Notes under the pieces: generated by a model
The model's database searches: none
Seen by the model: the letters and a program-made list of their open reading frames with translations, nothing else
Told to the model about the DNA's origin: nothing
In this document: in pieces, positions 27,114 to 36,259 of the stretch
How the letters are laid out: every line of letters begins with the position of its first letter
Position numbering within the stretch: position 1 is the stretch's first letter
Made by a program: the position numbers and the translations under genes
Assembly (NCBI GenBank): GCA_946892665.1
Contig: CAMPOT010000001.1
Span: 806,001 to 870,000 of the forward strand
DNA from: Chryseobacterium sp. Marseille-Q5410
GTDB lineage: Bacteria > Bacteroidota > Bacteroidia > Flavobacteriales > Weeksellaceae
Reading direction: 5' to 3'
DNA: 64,000 nucleotides

Positions 27114-27752
27114 ATGAACAAATTAAATACATTCCTTGCCCTGTTTTTTGTGGTGTCGCTCAGTGCGCAAAGCTTGAAGTACGGAATCACCGGTAATTTC
27201 CACAAAGGTTCTATTGCCGGAGTTCATGATGCTTCCAAAGGTAAATATGGCGGTGGAATTGGTGCGTTTGCTGAGTTTTCACTGGTTGAAAATGATGTTT
27301 TCGACTCTGCCTGGCTCTATCTTGTGCCACAGCTCGAGTACAGCACACAGGGCGAATTTGCTAAGGCGGAAGAAGAAAAATTTGGTGTTCAGAAATTTAA
27401 TCAAGATTATCTGGCGATGCAGCTCTATCTGAAATGGTTTTTTCATAAAGGCAACATGAAAAGAGATGTCTTCCTGTTCGCGGGACCACGGATTGAATAC
27501 TTGGTGCGTGAGAATAGAGAAGTGGATCCGGCTTACGACGTGGCTTACTACAACTATAATCTCGATGATGAGATAAGCAAGTTCGGTTATGGGGTGTCTT
27601 TAGGTGCGGGCATGAAAGTCTCACAGAAATTAGAAGCATTTCTCCGCTTTGACCGTGGATTCAGCAAGATCTATACTAACAACGACAACAGAAATACGTA
27701 TAACCGTCTTCTGGCGATTGGTATTAATTATTATCTTAATGAGAACTGGTAG
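27114..27752 (+). CDS. Outer membrane beta-barrel protein
   Basis: A 212-residue protein with signal peptide MNKLNTFLALFFVVSLSAQS and then alternating hydrophobic strands (GGGIGAFAEFSL, LYLVPQLEYST, VFLFAGPRIEYLV, FGYGVSLGAGMKV) ending in a conserved NYYLNENW. This is the pattern of the small outer-membrane barrels (PorT/OMP_b-brl type) of Bacteroidota. The TTG three codons upstream is not needed. It is separated from the capsule genes by their promoter, so its link to them is unproven. Confidence 0.8.
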   Translation: MNKLNTFLALFFVVSLSAQSLKYGITGNFHKGSIAGVHDASKGKYGGGIGAFAEFSLVENDVFDSAWLYLVPQLEYSTQGEFAKAEEEKFGVQKFNQDYLAMQLYLKWFFHKGNMKRDVFLFAGPRIEYLVRENREVDPAYDVAYYNYNLDDEISKFGYGVSLGAGMKVSQKLEAFLRFDRGFSKIYTNNDNRNTYNRLLAIGINYYLNENW

Positions 27753-27799
27753 TAAAATACCCCTTCTTTTAATTGAGATTACAGCCCGCTAAAATACTT

Positions 27800-27807
27800 T
27801 ACCTTTG
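27800..27807 (+). promoter_or_regulatory. Promoter of the polysaccharide export genes
   Basis: TACCTTTG, exact TAnnTTTG, 18 bases before the start codon; TTG at 27773-27775 is a possible -33 element at a rather long spacing of 24 bases. Confidence 0.65.
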
Positions 27808-27825
27808 TAATCTTAAATTTTATTC

Positions 27826-28632
27826 ATGAAAAAATACGCAGCCGTATTCCATATACTTCTTTTTACGATCTTAATGATTTCTTGTAAGCCAAAGAAAAAC
27901 GTGGTGTACATGTCGAACAACAATTTTGAGCAAGAAGTTTCGCAAGCCAAATATTCAGGGCTACATGTTCAGGAAGGAGATCGACTTCAAATTTTGGTGT
28001 CCGCTTTCGATGAAATCGCGGTGCGGCCTTTCAATGTAAACACGATGCCCAGAACATCTACTGTAGACAGTGGAACGACTTCAACCAACATGTCTTCAAC
28101 TAATGGTAGCGAGTACGTCGTTACTTCGGATGGGACCATCATTTTTCCAGTTCTGGGACCGGTCTATTGCAAAGGGATGACCAAGCAACAACTTAAAGAA
28201 GATCTCGAAAGCCGCTTGAAAAGATATCTAACCGATCCTATGGTCACCATTACCCTGACCAATTTTAATATTTTTGTTTTAGGGGAAGTGAAAGGACCTG
28301 GCCAAAAAACCAGTCCTACCGAAAAAATCAATGTCTTTCAGGCCATTGCCCTTGCAGGTGATTTGACATATGATGCCAACAGAACCAATGTGAAACTCAT
28401 CCGGACTTCTGAAGCGACTGGCAAGGACGAAGTAGTATCACTGGATCTGTCAGAAGCCTCTATCGTAAGTTCACCGTATTATTACCTTCAGCAAAATGAC
28501 ATATTGTATGTAGAACCGGACCGCAACAAACAAGTGGCCGTCAATACCGATTCTGCTACGGACAAATGGATCAAGTACGGAGGGGTCGCTTTGGGGCTGA
28601 TTACTTTGATTATTTCTTTAACCAATAAATAA
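27826..28632 (+). CDS. Polysaccharide export lipoprotein (Wza-like)
   Basis: A 268-residue lipoprotein: signal sequence ending in LMISC with C20 as the lipid site. A Poly_export domain follows (YSGLHVQEGDRLQI, ... YVVTSDGTIIFPVLGPV near 105-120), then an SLBB segment (VLGEVKGPGQKTS, ~155) and a C-terminal membrane helix (~250-268). It forms the outer-membrane export channel together with the downstream tyrosine kinase. Directly followed by that gene at 5 bases. Confidence 0.92.
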   Translation: MKKYAAVFHILLFTILMISCKPKKNVVYMSNNNFEQEVSQAKYSGLHVQEGDRLQILVSAFDEIAVRPFNVNTMPRTSTVDSGTTSTNMSSTNGSEYVVTSDGTIIFPVLGPVYCKGMTKQQLKEDLESRLKRYLTDPMVTITLTNFNIFVLGEVKGPGQKTSPTEKINVFQAIALAGDLTYDANRTNVKLIRTSEATGKDEVVSLDLSEASIVSSPYYYLQQNDILYVEPDRNKQVAVNTDSATDKWIKYGGVALGLITLIISLTNK

Positions 28633-28637
28633 ATTGG

Positions 28638-30962
28638 ATGGAACTTTTAGAAACTTCAGGTACAGCAAAGCGGGCCAAGCCCATGAATATAAAAAAAGAA
28701 ATTGGGAAGTACCTTAGAAAATGGCCATGGATTCTTTTGAGTATGGCGGTGTTTTATACTGCCGCAAAAATCTACCTCCGTTATGCCCAACCGCAATATT
28801 ATACAAAGACATCATTAAAGTTATTGGAGTCGAAGAGTAAAGCCGCTTCTGCACTGAATGACCTTAAGAATTTAGGAATGGGAGTGAGTAGTTCCGAGGA
28901 ATTGCAAGGTGAGACCCAGGTAATTGTTTCCAAACCGATCTTGCAAAAAGTCGCAAAGAACCTCAATCTGGATGTATCTTTTTTTAGTTCCGGTGCCATC
29001 AAAGAATTTGAGCTGTACAACGACGCTCCGTATATCGGTAAGATCATCAGCATCGATAATCCAACTGGTTTTAGAGGAGCAACTTATACTATGACTCCGG
29101 TAGGAAACAATACCTACAGACTATCTAATTCTTCTAAAACATACACTTTTGGGATTCCCGCACAGGTCTCTTTTGGTATGATTCAAATTGATGCCAAACC
29201 TGGTACCAAAAATAAAATACCTTTAAAGGTTGTTTTTAAAAATATCTCCAGTGTCGTAGGTTATTTAGAGGGAAGCATTACGGTAACTCTTCCTCCTAAC
29301 AAAGGGATGATGATGGATGTTTCCATGGTAGGGCCGGTACCTAAAAAATCCGAAGACATCTTAAACGAAGTATCCAAGCAATACCTGATTGATGGGGTAA
29401 ACGATAAAAATGAGGAAGCGCAAAGCACGCAGAATTTTATCAATGACCGTATTGCCATTATTACGGAGGACCTTTCCGGTATAGAGGGTGAGAAAGAAAA
29501 TTTCAAAAGAGCCAATGAAATCACCAATCTAGATGCCCAGGCTTCTCAGGCAATTGCTGAATCTTCAGAAAATACCAAGGCGGTAATCACCCAAAGCATG
29601 CAGCTGGATTTGGTCAATTCAGTTCTTGCAGCGGCGAATGGTGATCAACTGATGCCCTCGGGAATGGGATTGTCTGCCGGTGCCGAAAGCAGTATCACCC
29701 AATACAATGAACTTTTGCTTACCCGCAACCGTACCCTGAAGCAGGCGACCGTAGAAAACCCCGCCGTCATCGAAATGAATAAGCAGTTGGGTGTGCTCAA
29801 AAACTTGATCCGCAAAAACCTTTTAGAATCGCGGGAAACTTTGCAACTTCAGATTGCACAGGCCAACGCTCAGCTCAACCTCGCCAAAGGAAAAATCAGC
29901 AAATATCCAACGCAGGAGAAAATATTCCGATCCATCGACCGGCAGCAAACTTTGAAAGAACAGTTGTATCTTTATCTGCTTCAGAAAAGAGAAGAAAATG
30001 CCATCACCCTTGCGGTGAATATCCCTAAAGCAAAAATTGTAAACCCTGCTTATACCACAGGTCAGGTAAAACCACAATCTAAGAATGTTATTTTGGGCGC
30101 ACTGGCTGCCGGTTTTCTCCTACCGCTCGTTTTCTTTTTTGGGGCAAATGTATTGGATACCAAAGTTCATACAAAAGATGATATTATTGCGCATGCTCCG
30201 GATACTTCTGTGCTTGCGGAAATTCCCGAAAACCATGATGAACTGCCATTGATCGGAACAAACGATTTTTCTGTTTTTGCCGAATCATTCAGGATTCTGG
30301 GCTCCAACCTGAAATTTCTGCTTCGTTCCAGGGAATCGGAAGCCGGAGGAGTTGTACTGGTCACTTCTTCCGTGAAAGGCGAAGGAAAAACTACAGTGTC
30401 CATTAACCTGGCACTTACGCTATCCGGAAACAGCAAAACCATTATCGTGGGTGCCGATATCCGGAATCCTCAATTGGATCGATTTTTTCAAGGTAAAAAT
30501 GTTGGTCTTACCGATTATCTGATTTCACGCGAGACCGTTCCCGATTCCTATATCGTTTCTTCAGGACAGCATGAAAATCTTGATGTCTTATTCAGTGGCC
30601 AAATTGCTCCAAATCCCAACGATTTGCTCGATATGGTGAAATTTGATCAGTTGATCGATTATTTAAAAACGAAATACGAGTTTATCATCCTCGATTCTGC
30701 TCCTGTGATGTTGGTGAGCGATACCTTGCATTTGATTGAAAACTCCGATGTCGTGCTGTATGTCGCGAAATCGAATTTCACCGAAAAAGAGATGATCGAT
30801 TTCGCTGCTGGCTTCCGTCAGGATAATTTGATTAAAAGTATGGCTTTCGTTCTCAATGGCGTTTTACCTCAAGATACCCGATATGGCACTCGCTATGGCT
30901 ACGGCTATTACTCTTACGCGCACGACGCAAAGCCGAAGTGGTGGAAGCGCCTCGGGCTGTGA
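28638..30962 (+). CDS. Polysaccharide co-polymerase and tyrosine kinase (Wzc-like)
   Basis: A 774-residue BY-kinase. Wzz/chain-length domain: first membrane helix ~31-48, a long periplasmic coiled coil, second membrane helix near 485-503. Cytosolic kinase: Walker A GEGKTT near 580, Walker A' GADIRNPQLD, Walker B FIILDSAP. The C-terminus holds a cluster of tyrosines (YGTRYGYGYYSY) as autophosphorylation sites. It controls capsule chain length and export. The gene ends the first transcription block; a 2-kb repeat region follows. Confidence 0.95.
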   Translation: MELLETSGTAKRAKPMNIKKEIGKYLRKWPWILLSMAVFYTAAKIYLRYAQPQYYTKTSLKLLESKSKAASALNDLKNLGMGVSSSEELQGETQVIVSKPILQKVAKNLNLDVSFFSSGAIKEFELYNDAPYIGKIISIDNPTGFRGATYTMTPVGNNTYRLSNSSKTYTFGIPAQVSFGMIQIDAKPGTKNKIPLKVVFKNISSVVGYLEGSITVTLPPNKGMMMDVSMVGPVPKKSEDILNEVSKQYLIDGVNDKNEEAQSTQNFINDRIAIITEDLSGIEGEKENFKRANEITNLDAQASQAIAESSENTKAVITQSMQLDLVNSVLAAANGDQLMPSGMGLSAGAESSITQYNELLLTRNRTLKQATVENPAVIEMNKQLGVLKNLIRKNLLESRETLQLQIAQANAQLNLAKGKISKYPTQEKIFRSIDRQQTLKEQLYLYLLQKREENAITLAVNIPKAKIVNPAYTTGQVKPQSKNVILGALAAGFLLPLVFFFGANVLDTKVHTKDDIIAHAPDTSVLAEIPENHDELPLIGTNDFSVFAESFRILGSNLKFLLRSRESEAGGVVLVTSSVKGEGKTTVSINLALTLSGNSKTIIVGADIRNPQLDRFFQGKNVGLTDYLISRETVPDSYIVSSGQHENLDVLFSGQIAPNPNDLLDMVKFDQLIDYLKTKYEFIILDSAPVMLVSDTLHLIENSDVVLYVAKSNFTEKEMIDFAAGFRQDNLIKSMAFVLNGVLPQDTRYGTRYGYGYYSYAHDAKPKWWKRLGL

Positions 30963-31078
30963 GTGATGGCGCATTTGAGGCTTATCGCTTAAGAGACAAA
31001 AGACCTAGTTTCAGCAAGCACCCTTCCCGTCGGAACAAACCTGCGCTGCATTTTTTTTCCACGATTTAAGTGTACCCC

Positions 31079-31203
31079 TTTGTCACTCTGTAAGAGTCCC
31101 AACGTACAAAAATCCGTAACAGATTATTACACCGTTTCGGCTTTCGCCTCGGTGAGATTGACTCCGTCGAACCGCTTCGCTAGGTTTTCTACGGAGTGAC
31201 AAA
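31079..31203. repeat. Short structured repeat (TTTGTCACTC ends), copy 1
   Basis: A 125-base unit bounded by inverted ends: TTTGTCACTCTGTAAGAG on the left and TTCTACGGAGTGACAAA on the right. Inside, CACCG TTTC GGC TTTC GCC T CGGTG forms a hairpin, followed by a second one, CTCCGT...ACGGAG. No frame. Further copies are listed below; it looks like a non-autonomous, REP- or MITE-like element. Confidence 0.75.
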
Positions 31204-32253
31204 AGCAATTGTTATAGATTTGTTGCAGTTCAGAAGAAGTTCACCTCCCGCTATACCAGAAACAAATGACCTAGGAGTTATTTGCGTTAAGAAAAAGTTG
31301 AATTTCTTCTGTAACTGCTTTTTCAATAATCAGACATAAAAATCACCATTGTTCGAGTGGCGGCAGTATCTTTCATGAAGCGCGACAATCGTCCGACCCG
31401 CCCGAGTTTTGGGGATTTTCTTAGAAGAAATTCAACTTTTTTAGCAAATAATTCCAAGTCTTGATTTTTTTGGTTCTTTTTTTATTAAGAAAAAAAGAAC
31501 AACAATACTACACCGTTACGCCTCCGGCGCGGTGAGGCTCCTACGGAGTGACAAAAGCAATTGTTATAGATTTGTTGCAGTTCAGAAGAAATTCATCTCC
31601 CGGAATACCAGAAACAAATGACCTAGGAGTTATTTGCGTTAAGAAAAAGTTGAATTTCTTCCGTAACTGCTTTTTCAATAATCAGACATAAAAATCCCCA
31701 TTGTTCGAGTGGCGGCAGTATCTTTCATGAAGCGCGACAATCGTCCGACCCGCCCGAGTTTTGGGGATTTTCTTAGAAGAAATTCAACTTTTTTAGCAAA
31801 TAATTCCAAGTCTTGATTTTTTTGGTTCTTTTTTTATTAAGAAAAAAAGAACAACAATACTACACCGTTACGCCTCCGGCGCGGTGAGGCTCCTACGGAG
31901 TGACAAAAGCAATTGTTATAGATTTGTTGCAGTTCAGAAGAAATTCATCTCCCGGAATACCAGAAACAAATGACCTAGGAGTTATTTGCGTTAAGAAAAA
32001 GTTGAATTTCTTCCGTAACTGCTTTTTCAATAATCAGACATAAAAATCCCCATTGTTCGAGTGGCGGCAGTATGTTTCATGAAGCGCGACAATCGTCCGA
32101 CCCGCCCGAGTTTTGGGGATTTTCTTAGAAGAAATTCAACTTTTTTAGCAAATAATTCCAAGTCTTGATTTTTTTCGTTCTTTTTTTATCAAGAAAAAAA
32201 GAACAACAATACTACACCGTTTCGCATTCGGCTCGGTGAGGCTCTTACGGAGT
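31198..32253 (+). repeat. Three tandem copies of a 352-base unit
   Basis: Copies start at 31198, 31550 and 31902 and are nearly identical; the third ends at 32253. Each unit holds one complete large nested inverted repeat (31268-31500, 31620-31852, 31972-32204) plus the right half of the short structured repeat. The few differences between copies are single bases (e.g. TATCTTTCATG versus TATGTTTCATG). A fourth copy stands alone at 34828-35227. Recent amplification is likely. Confidence 0.9.
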
Positions 32254-32295
32254 GACAAGGGTATTGTTGATGAGTCAGAAATTTAAAAGAACTAT

Positions 32296-32747
32296 TTTGT
32301 CACTCTGTAAGAGTCCCAAAGTACAAAAAGCAGTAACAGATTATTACACGATTTCGGCTTTCGCCTCGTTGAGACTCCTGCAGAGTGCCAAGCGCTATTG
32401 TTGATGCTGAAGCTCCAGTTGAGCTCGCAATATCTTCTAGTCGGAAGAAATCCGCGCTGGATTGTTTTCCCACAATTTAAATTCACCCCTTTGTCACTCT
32501 GTAAGAGTCCCAACTTACAAAAACCCATAACAGATTATTACACCGTTTCGGCTTTCGCCTCGGTGAGATTGACTCCGTCGAACCGCTTCGCTAGGTTTCC
32601 TACGGAGTGACAAGGTTATTGTTGATGAGTCAGAAATTTAAAAGAACTAGTTTGTCACTCTGTAAGAGTCCCCAATGTAAAAGTAAACGGATAAAATTAT
32701 TACACCAATGCACCTCCGCCAAGGTGAGGCTCCTAAGTACCGACAAG
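32296..32747. repeat. Three more copies of the short structured repeat
   Basis: Copies at 32296-32391 (right end degenerate), 32490-32613 (close to copy 1, with the additional CGTCGAACCGCTTCGCTAGG insert) and 32651-32747 (right end degenerate). All begin with TTTGTCACTCTGTAAGAGTC. The rest of this stretch, to 32886, contains no gene. Confidence 0.75.
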
Positions 32748-32886
32748 AGCTATTTTTCACAAAGCGCTTTCAGCAAGCAAAAATCCGGGCGTAATCCATC
32801 CGCGACAAATTCATTCCATAATATTCAGTGATTTAAAATTAATCCAACATCACCAACATTTAATAGGGTATTACCCCTTCATTTTG

Positions 32887-32894
32887 TAAATTTG
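32887..32894 (+). promoter_or_regulatory. -7 box for the epimerase gene
   Basis: TAAATTTG, an exact TAnnTTTG, 52 bases before the start codon. A -33 element is not clear. Confidence 0.55.
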
Positions 32895-32946
32895 CGCCCG
32901 GTCTTTAGATTCATTACGAATTATAGTCTTCACAATCATTTAGAAT

Positions 32947-33918
32947 ATGAACAAAATACTCATTACCGGCGGTGCCGGATTCATCGGATCAAACCTCTGC
33001 GAATATTTCATCGAAAAAGGAAATCAGGTAACCTGTCTCGATAACTTTGCGACCGGTTTTATGCATAATATTGAACATCTGATGGCTCATCCAATGTTTA
33101 CCTTGATCGAAGGCGACATCCGCAATCCGGAAACCGGCACAAAAGCCTGCGAAGGTCAGGATTATGTGCTGCATCAGGCTGCGCTGGGTTCGGTTCCACG
33201 GTCCATCAATGATCCTGTTACAAGTAATGACGTGAATGTAAGCGGATTTCTGAATATGCTTGTGGCCGCGCGGGATGCTAAAGTGAAACGTTTTATCTAT
33301 GCCGCCAGTTCTTCCACCTACGGAGATTCCGCTACCCTGCCGAAAGTGGAGGAAGTGATCGGCAGACCCTTGTCACCCTATGCCATCACCAAATATGTGA
33401 ATGAACTTTACGCGGATGTGTTTTCAAAAACTTATGGTATGGAATGTATCGGTCTGCGCTACTTCAATGTCTTTGGGAGGAAGCAGAACCCGAATGGAGC
33501 CTATGCCGCGGTGATTCCTAAATTTGTCATTCAGCTCATGAATCATGAAAGTCCGGTCATTAACGGTACCGGGGATTATTCCCGTGATTTTACGTATATC
33601 GACAATGTCATCCAGATGAATGAGAAGGCGATGTTTTCCGAGAACCCGGCGTCGGTGAACACCGTTTATAATACAGCAGTGGGCGACCGCACAACGCTGA
33701 ATACATTGGTCGCCTATCTCAAAGAATATCTCGGGGCTCATGATCCGGAAATCCTGAAGGTGGAAACCATTTACGGTCCGGAGCGCACAGGGGATATCCC
33801 GCATTCCCTGGCCTCCGTAGAAAAGGCGAAAATACTCTTAGGTTACGAACCTACGCACAACATACAATCCGGATTGAAAGAGGCGGTGGAATGGTACTGG
33901 GAGAATCTGAGGGATTAA
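32947..33918 (+). CDS. UDP-GlcNAc 4-epimerase-like SDR enzyme (WbpP/TviC type)
   Basis: A 323-residue extended SDR protein. NAD-binding GGAGFIG at residues 8-14, ASSSTYG, catalytic Y145xxxK149 (SPYAITKY) and a C-terminal sugar-binding part. The stretch with QAALGSVPRSINDP and RYFNVFG...NPNGAYAAVIPK is typical of WbpP/TviC, which interconvert UDP-GlcNAc and UDP-GalNAc. With the WbpO-like dehydrogenase at 36260 it would give UDP-GalNAc uronic acid. It stands alone between repeat blocks. Confidence 0.88.
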   Translation: MNKILITGGAGFIGSNLCEYFIEKGNQVTCLDNFATGFMHNIEHLMAHPMFTLIEGDIRNPETGTKACEGQDYVLHQAALGSVPRSINDPVTSNDVNVSGFLNMLVAARDAKVKRFIYAASSSTYGDSATLPKVEEVIGRPLSPYAITKYVNELYADVFSKTYGMECIGLRYFNVFGRKQNPNGAYAAVIPKFVIQLMNHESPVINGTGDYSRDFTYIDNVIQMNEKAMFSENPASVNTVYNTAVGDRTTLNTLVAYLKEYLGAHDPEILKVETIYGPERTGDIPHSLASVEKAKILLGYEPTHNIQSGLKEAVEWYWENLRD

Positions 33919-33945
33919 AGACTGGATGTTTGAGTGGTTTAATAG

Positions 33946-34371
33946 CACCGTCACGCCTTCGGCTCGGTGAGATTGACTCCGTCGAACCGCTTCGCTAGGT
34001 TTCCTACGGAGTGACAATCGATATTATCGAAGATTTTGTTGCCATTGATATCGCGTAGCCTTTCAGTCAGAAGAAATTCATGCTTCATTGTTATTACCAC
34101 GATCTAAGCACAAACCTTTGTCACTCTGTAAGAGTGCCAGTGTACACATAATAGGATGTAATTATTACACCGTTGCGGCTTTGCCGCGGTGAGGCTCCTA
34201 CGGAGTGACAAAAGCTATGTTGAAGATGCGGTTGCAGCAAGCAGACTGGTGCTAGTAGAAAATACGTAACGTGTTGTTATTACCGCTTGCTAACCACACA
34301 ACTTTGTCACTCTGTAAGAGTCCCTACGTAGAAAAAGCCGTAACTGATAATTATCCGGGCTCCGCCTTGGA
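33946..34371. repeat. Short structured repeats between epimerase and GIY-YIG gene
   Basis: A right half at 33946-34016, a complete copy at 34117-34212 and a left half at 34303-34371. The complete copy has a longer internal stem, GCGGC TTT GCCGC inside CACCG/CGGTG, which is a compensated variant of copy 1. No gene is present. Confidence 0.75.
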
Positions 34372-34392
34372 GAGGAACGATAGTCCTTTAAT

Positions 34393-34640
34393 GACCTAGG
34401 AGCTTTTTGCGTTAAGAAAAAGTTGCAATGCAGCGTTAAAAAAGATTTTTTGTCCGAAGCGCGGCCAAACTTTAATTCGAGAAAACAACCGTCTTTCCGC
34501 GCAAGTTTAAATCTTTTAGCGGAATGTAAACTTTTTTAGCGAAAAGATCCAGTCTTGATCTTTTTGGTTACTTTTTGCATCAAGGCAAAAAGTGACAGTT
34601 AAATATCGGAATGTAAACTTTTTTAGCAAAAAGATCCAGT
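34393..34640 (+). repeat. Large nested inverted repeat, subfamily B
   Basis: From the GACCTAGGAG box at 34393 through AAAGATTTTTTG / AAATCTTTT inner arms, a core of GCGCGGCCAAACTTT and TTCCGCGCAAGTTT, to the CTTGATC...GCATCAAGG hairpin ending near 34597. A fragment of the right arm is repeated at 34609-34640. The arms share only the framework with the 352-base units; the stem bases differ. Confidence 0.75.
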
Positions 34641-34827
34641 CTTGAAAACGAAGTTTCGACGATTCAAATGAAAAATAGAAAAAAAGAGTCATTTTTTTGG
34701 TTCTTTTTTACTCATCCTCTTATCTATTTTTCTTTGGTATTCATGATATGCTTCGCAATTTATCAAGAAAAAAAGAACAACAATACTACACCGTTACGCC
34801 TTCGGCTCGGTGAGACTCCTACGGAGT

Positions 34828-35227
34828 GACAAAAGCAATGGTTATAGATTTGTTGCAGTTCAGAAGAAGTTCACCTCCCGCTATACCAGAAACAAATGAC
34901 CTAGGAGTTATTTGCGTTAAGAAAAAGTTGAATTTCTTCCGTAACTGCTTTTTCAATAATCAGACATAAAAATCCCCATTGTTTGCCTCATTCTTTTTAA
35001 TTGTTTTTAAAGGAATCGGCGAATGTTCATTTGAGTGGCGGCAACACTTTTCTTTGAACATCCCAGTGGCGTATCCGCCCGAGTTTTGGGGATTTTCTTA
35101 GAAGAAATTCAACTTTTTTAGCAAATAATTCCAAGTCTTGATTTTTTTGGTTCTTTTTTTTATCAAGAAAAAAAGAACAACAATACTACACCGTTTCGCC
35201 TTCGGCGCGGTGAGGCTCCTACGGAGT
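34828..35227 (+). repeat. Fourth, longer copy of the 352-base unit
   Basis: Same start and end as the tandem units, but the central loop carries about 48 extra bases around 34983-35060 (including AATCGGCGAA and AACACTTTTC). Its inverted-repeat part is 34898-35178. The insertion sits in the loop, not the stems. Confidence 0.85.
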
Positions 35228-35411
35228 GACAAGGTTATTGTTGATGAGTCAGAAATTTAAAAGAACTATTTTGTCACTCTGTAAGAGTCCAAAACTACAA
35301 GTGACCGAATAAGATTCGTTCACTTTTCCGGCTATAACCTTTCATGCTTTCCTTATTTAGTTTTCGCATTTTTTTTGCTTAAAAATCATCTCTCGCGCAA
35401 CTCCTAATCAT
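35228..35411. other. Repeat remnant and leader of the GIY-YIG gene
   Basis: The left end of a short structured repeat is present at 35270-35300, without a right end. The rest is A/T-rich leader sequence. Confidence 0.5.
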
Positions 35412-35419
35412 TATCTTTG
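35412..35419 (+). promoter_or_regulatory. -7 box for the GIY-YIG gene
   Basis: TATCTTTG, exact TAnnTTTG, 14 bases before the start codon. Confidence 0.6.
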
Positions 35420-35433
35420 ATAAAAATCAAAAC

Positions 35434-35754
35434 ATGGACTTTCTTTCAGAAGGATCTCATACCTATTACGTTTATATCATTACCAATAACAACAGGACGG
35501 TCTTGTATACTGGCGTGACCAATCATTTGCACCGGCGCTTGTGGCAACATCTGAATAAATTCAATCCCAAAAGTTTTTCTGCGAAATATAATATATATCA
35601 ATTGCTGTATTATGAAAAATATGGCTGGATACAACAAGCAATCGAGCGGGAAAAGGAGATCAAAAACCTTACCCGGCTAAAAAAATGGGAAATGATCAAA
35701 AGTGTTAATCCGCGCCTGGAGTTCCTCAATCACCTCTTTGAGTATAACGAGTAG
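35434..35754 (+). CDS. GIY-YIG nuclease family protein
   Basis: A 106-residue solo GIY-YIG protein. YYVYIITNNNRTVLYTGVTN carries the Y...YTG signature; HLHRRLWQH has the arginine, and the AIEREKEIKNL segment the catalytic glutamate. Such single-domain proteins (UPF0213/YhbQ-like) are common in flavobacteria and of uncertain role. Its place inside a dense block of palindromic repeats, with its own promoter, is notable. Confidence 0.88.
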   Translation: MDFLSEGSHTYYVYIITNNNRTVLYTGVTNHLHRRLWQHLNKFNPKSFSAKYNIYQLLYYEKYGWIQQAIEREKEIKNLTRLKKWEMIKSVNPRLEFLNHLFEYNE

Positions 35755-36155
35755 GAGCGGATTTGCACCGTTTCGGCTACGCCGCGGTGAGTCTCCTACG
35801 GAGTGACAGGGGCGTTATTGATGCTTCGGGAATTAGAAGAACTATTTTGTCACTCTCTAAGAGACCCAACGTAGAAAAAGCCGCAACAGATTATTACACC
35901 GTCACGCCTTCGCCTCGGTGAGATTGACTCCGTCGAACCGCTTCTCTAGGTTCACTACGGAATGGCAAAAGCTATTTTTTACAATGTGGTTTCAGCAAAC
36001 AGACTATTGACTGCCGCCGCCGGCGAGATAAGGCTCAGAAAATTTTTATTAAAGAGGCCGTTAATCCACCAGACCATTCAACCACTCCACCACACCCCGC
36101 CCAATAATTATGTTAACTTCCCGTCACAATACCCCATCATTTACAAATAAATACT
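35755..36155. repeat. Short structured repeats before the dehydrogenase genes
   Basis: A right half at 35766-35810, with hairpin CGGC TAC GCCG, and a complete, degenerate copy at 35846-35969. The remaining bases up to 36155 hold a pyrimidine/CCACC-rich stretch and no gene. Confidence 0.7.
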
Positions 36156-36163
36156 TACCTTTG
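36156..36163 (+). promoter_or_regulatory. -7 box for the dehydrogenase operon
   Basis: TACCTTTG, exact TAnnTTTG, 96 bases before the start codon. Likely the promoter of the long polysaccharide transcript that follows. Confidence 0.55.
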
Positions 36164-36259
36164 TCGCTTCAAAAAACAGAAAAGTACCGGAAGTATTTTA
36201 TTGTAAATGCTTTTAAACCAATATTTTATTGTTTAATACCGTTCTTTTAAAGTATTTAT

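Noticed and set aside
31198-35227. CRISPR array
   Set aside because: Repeats are long (352 bases), without short regular spacers, and no cas genes are present.
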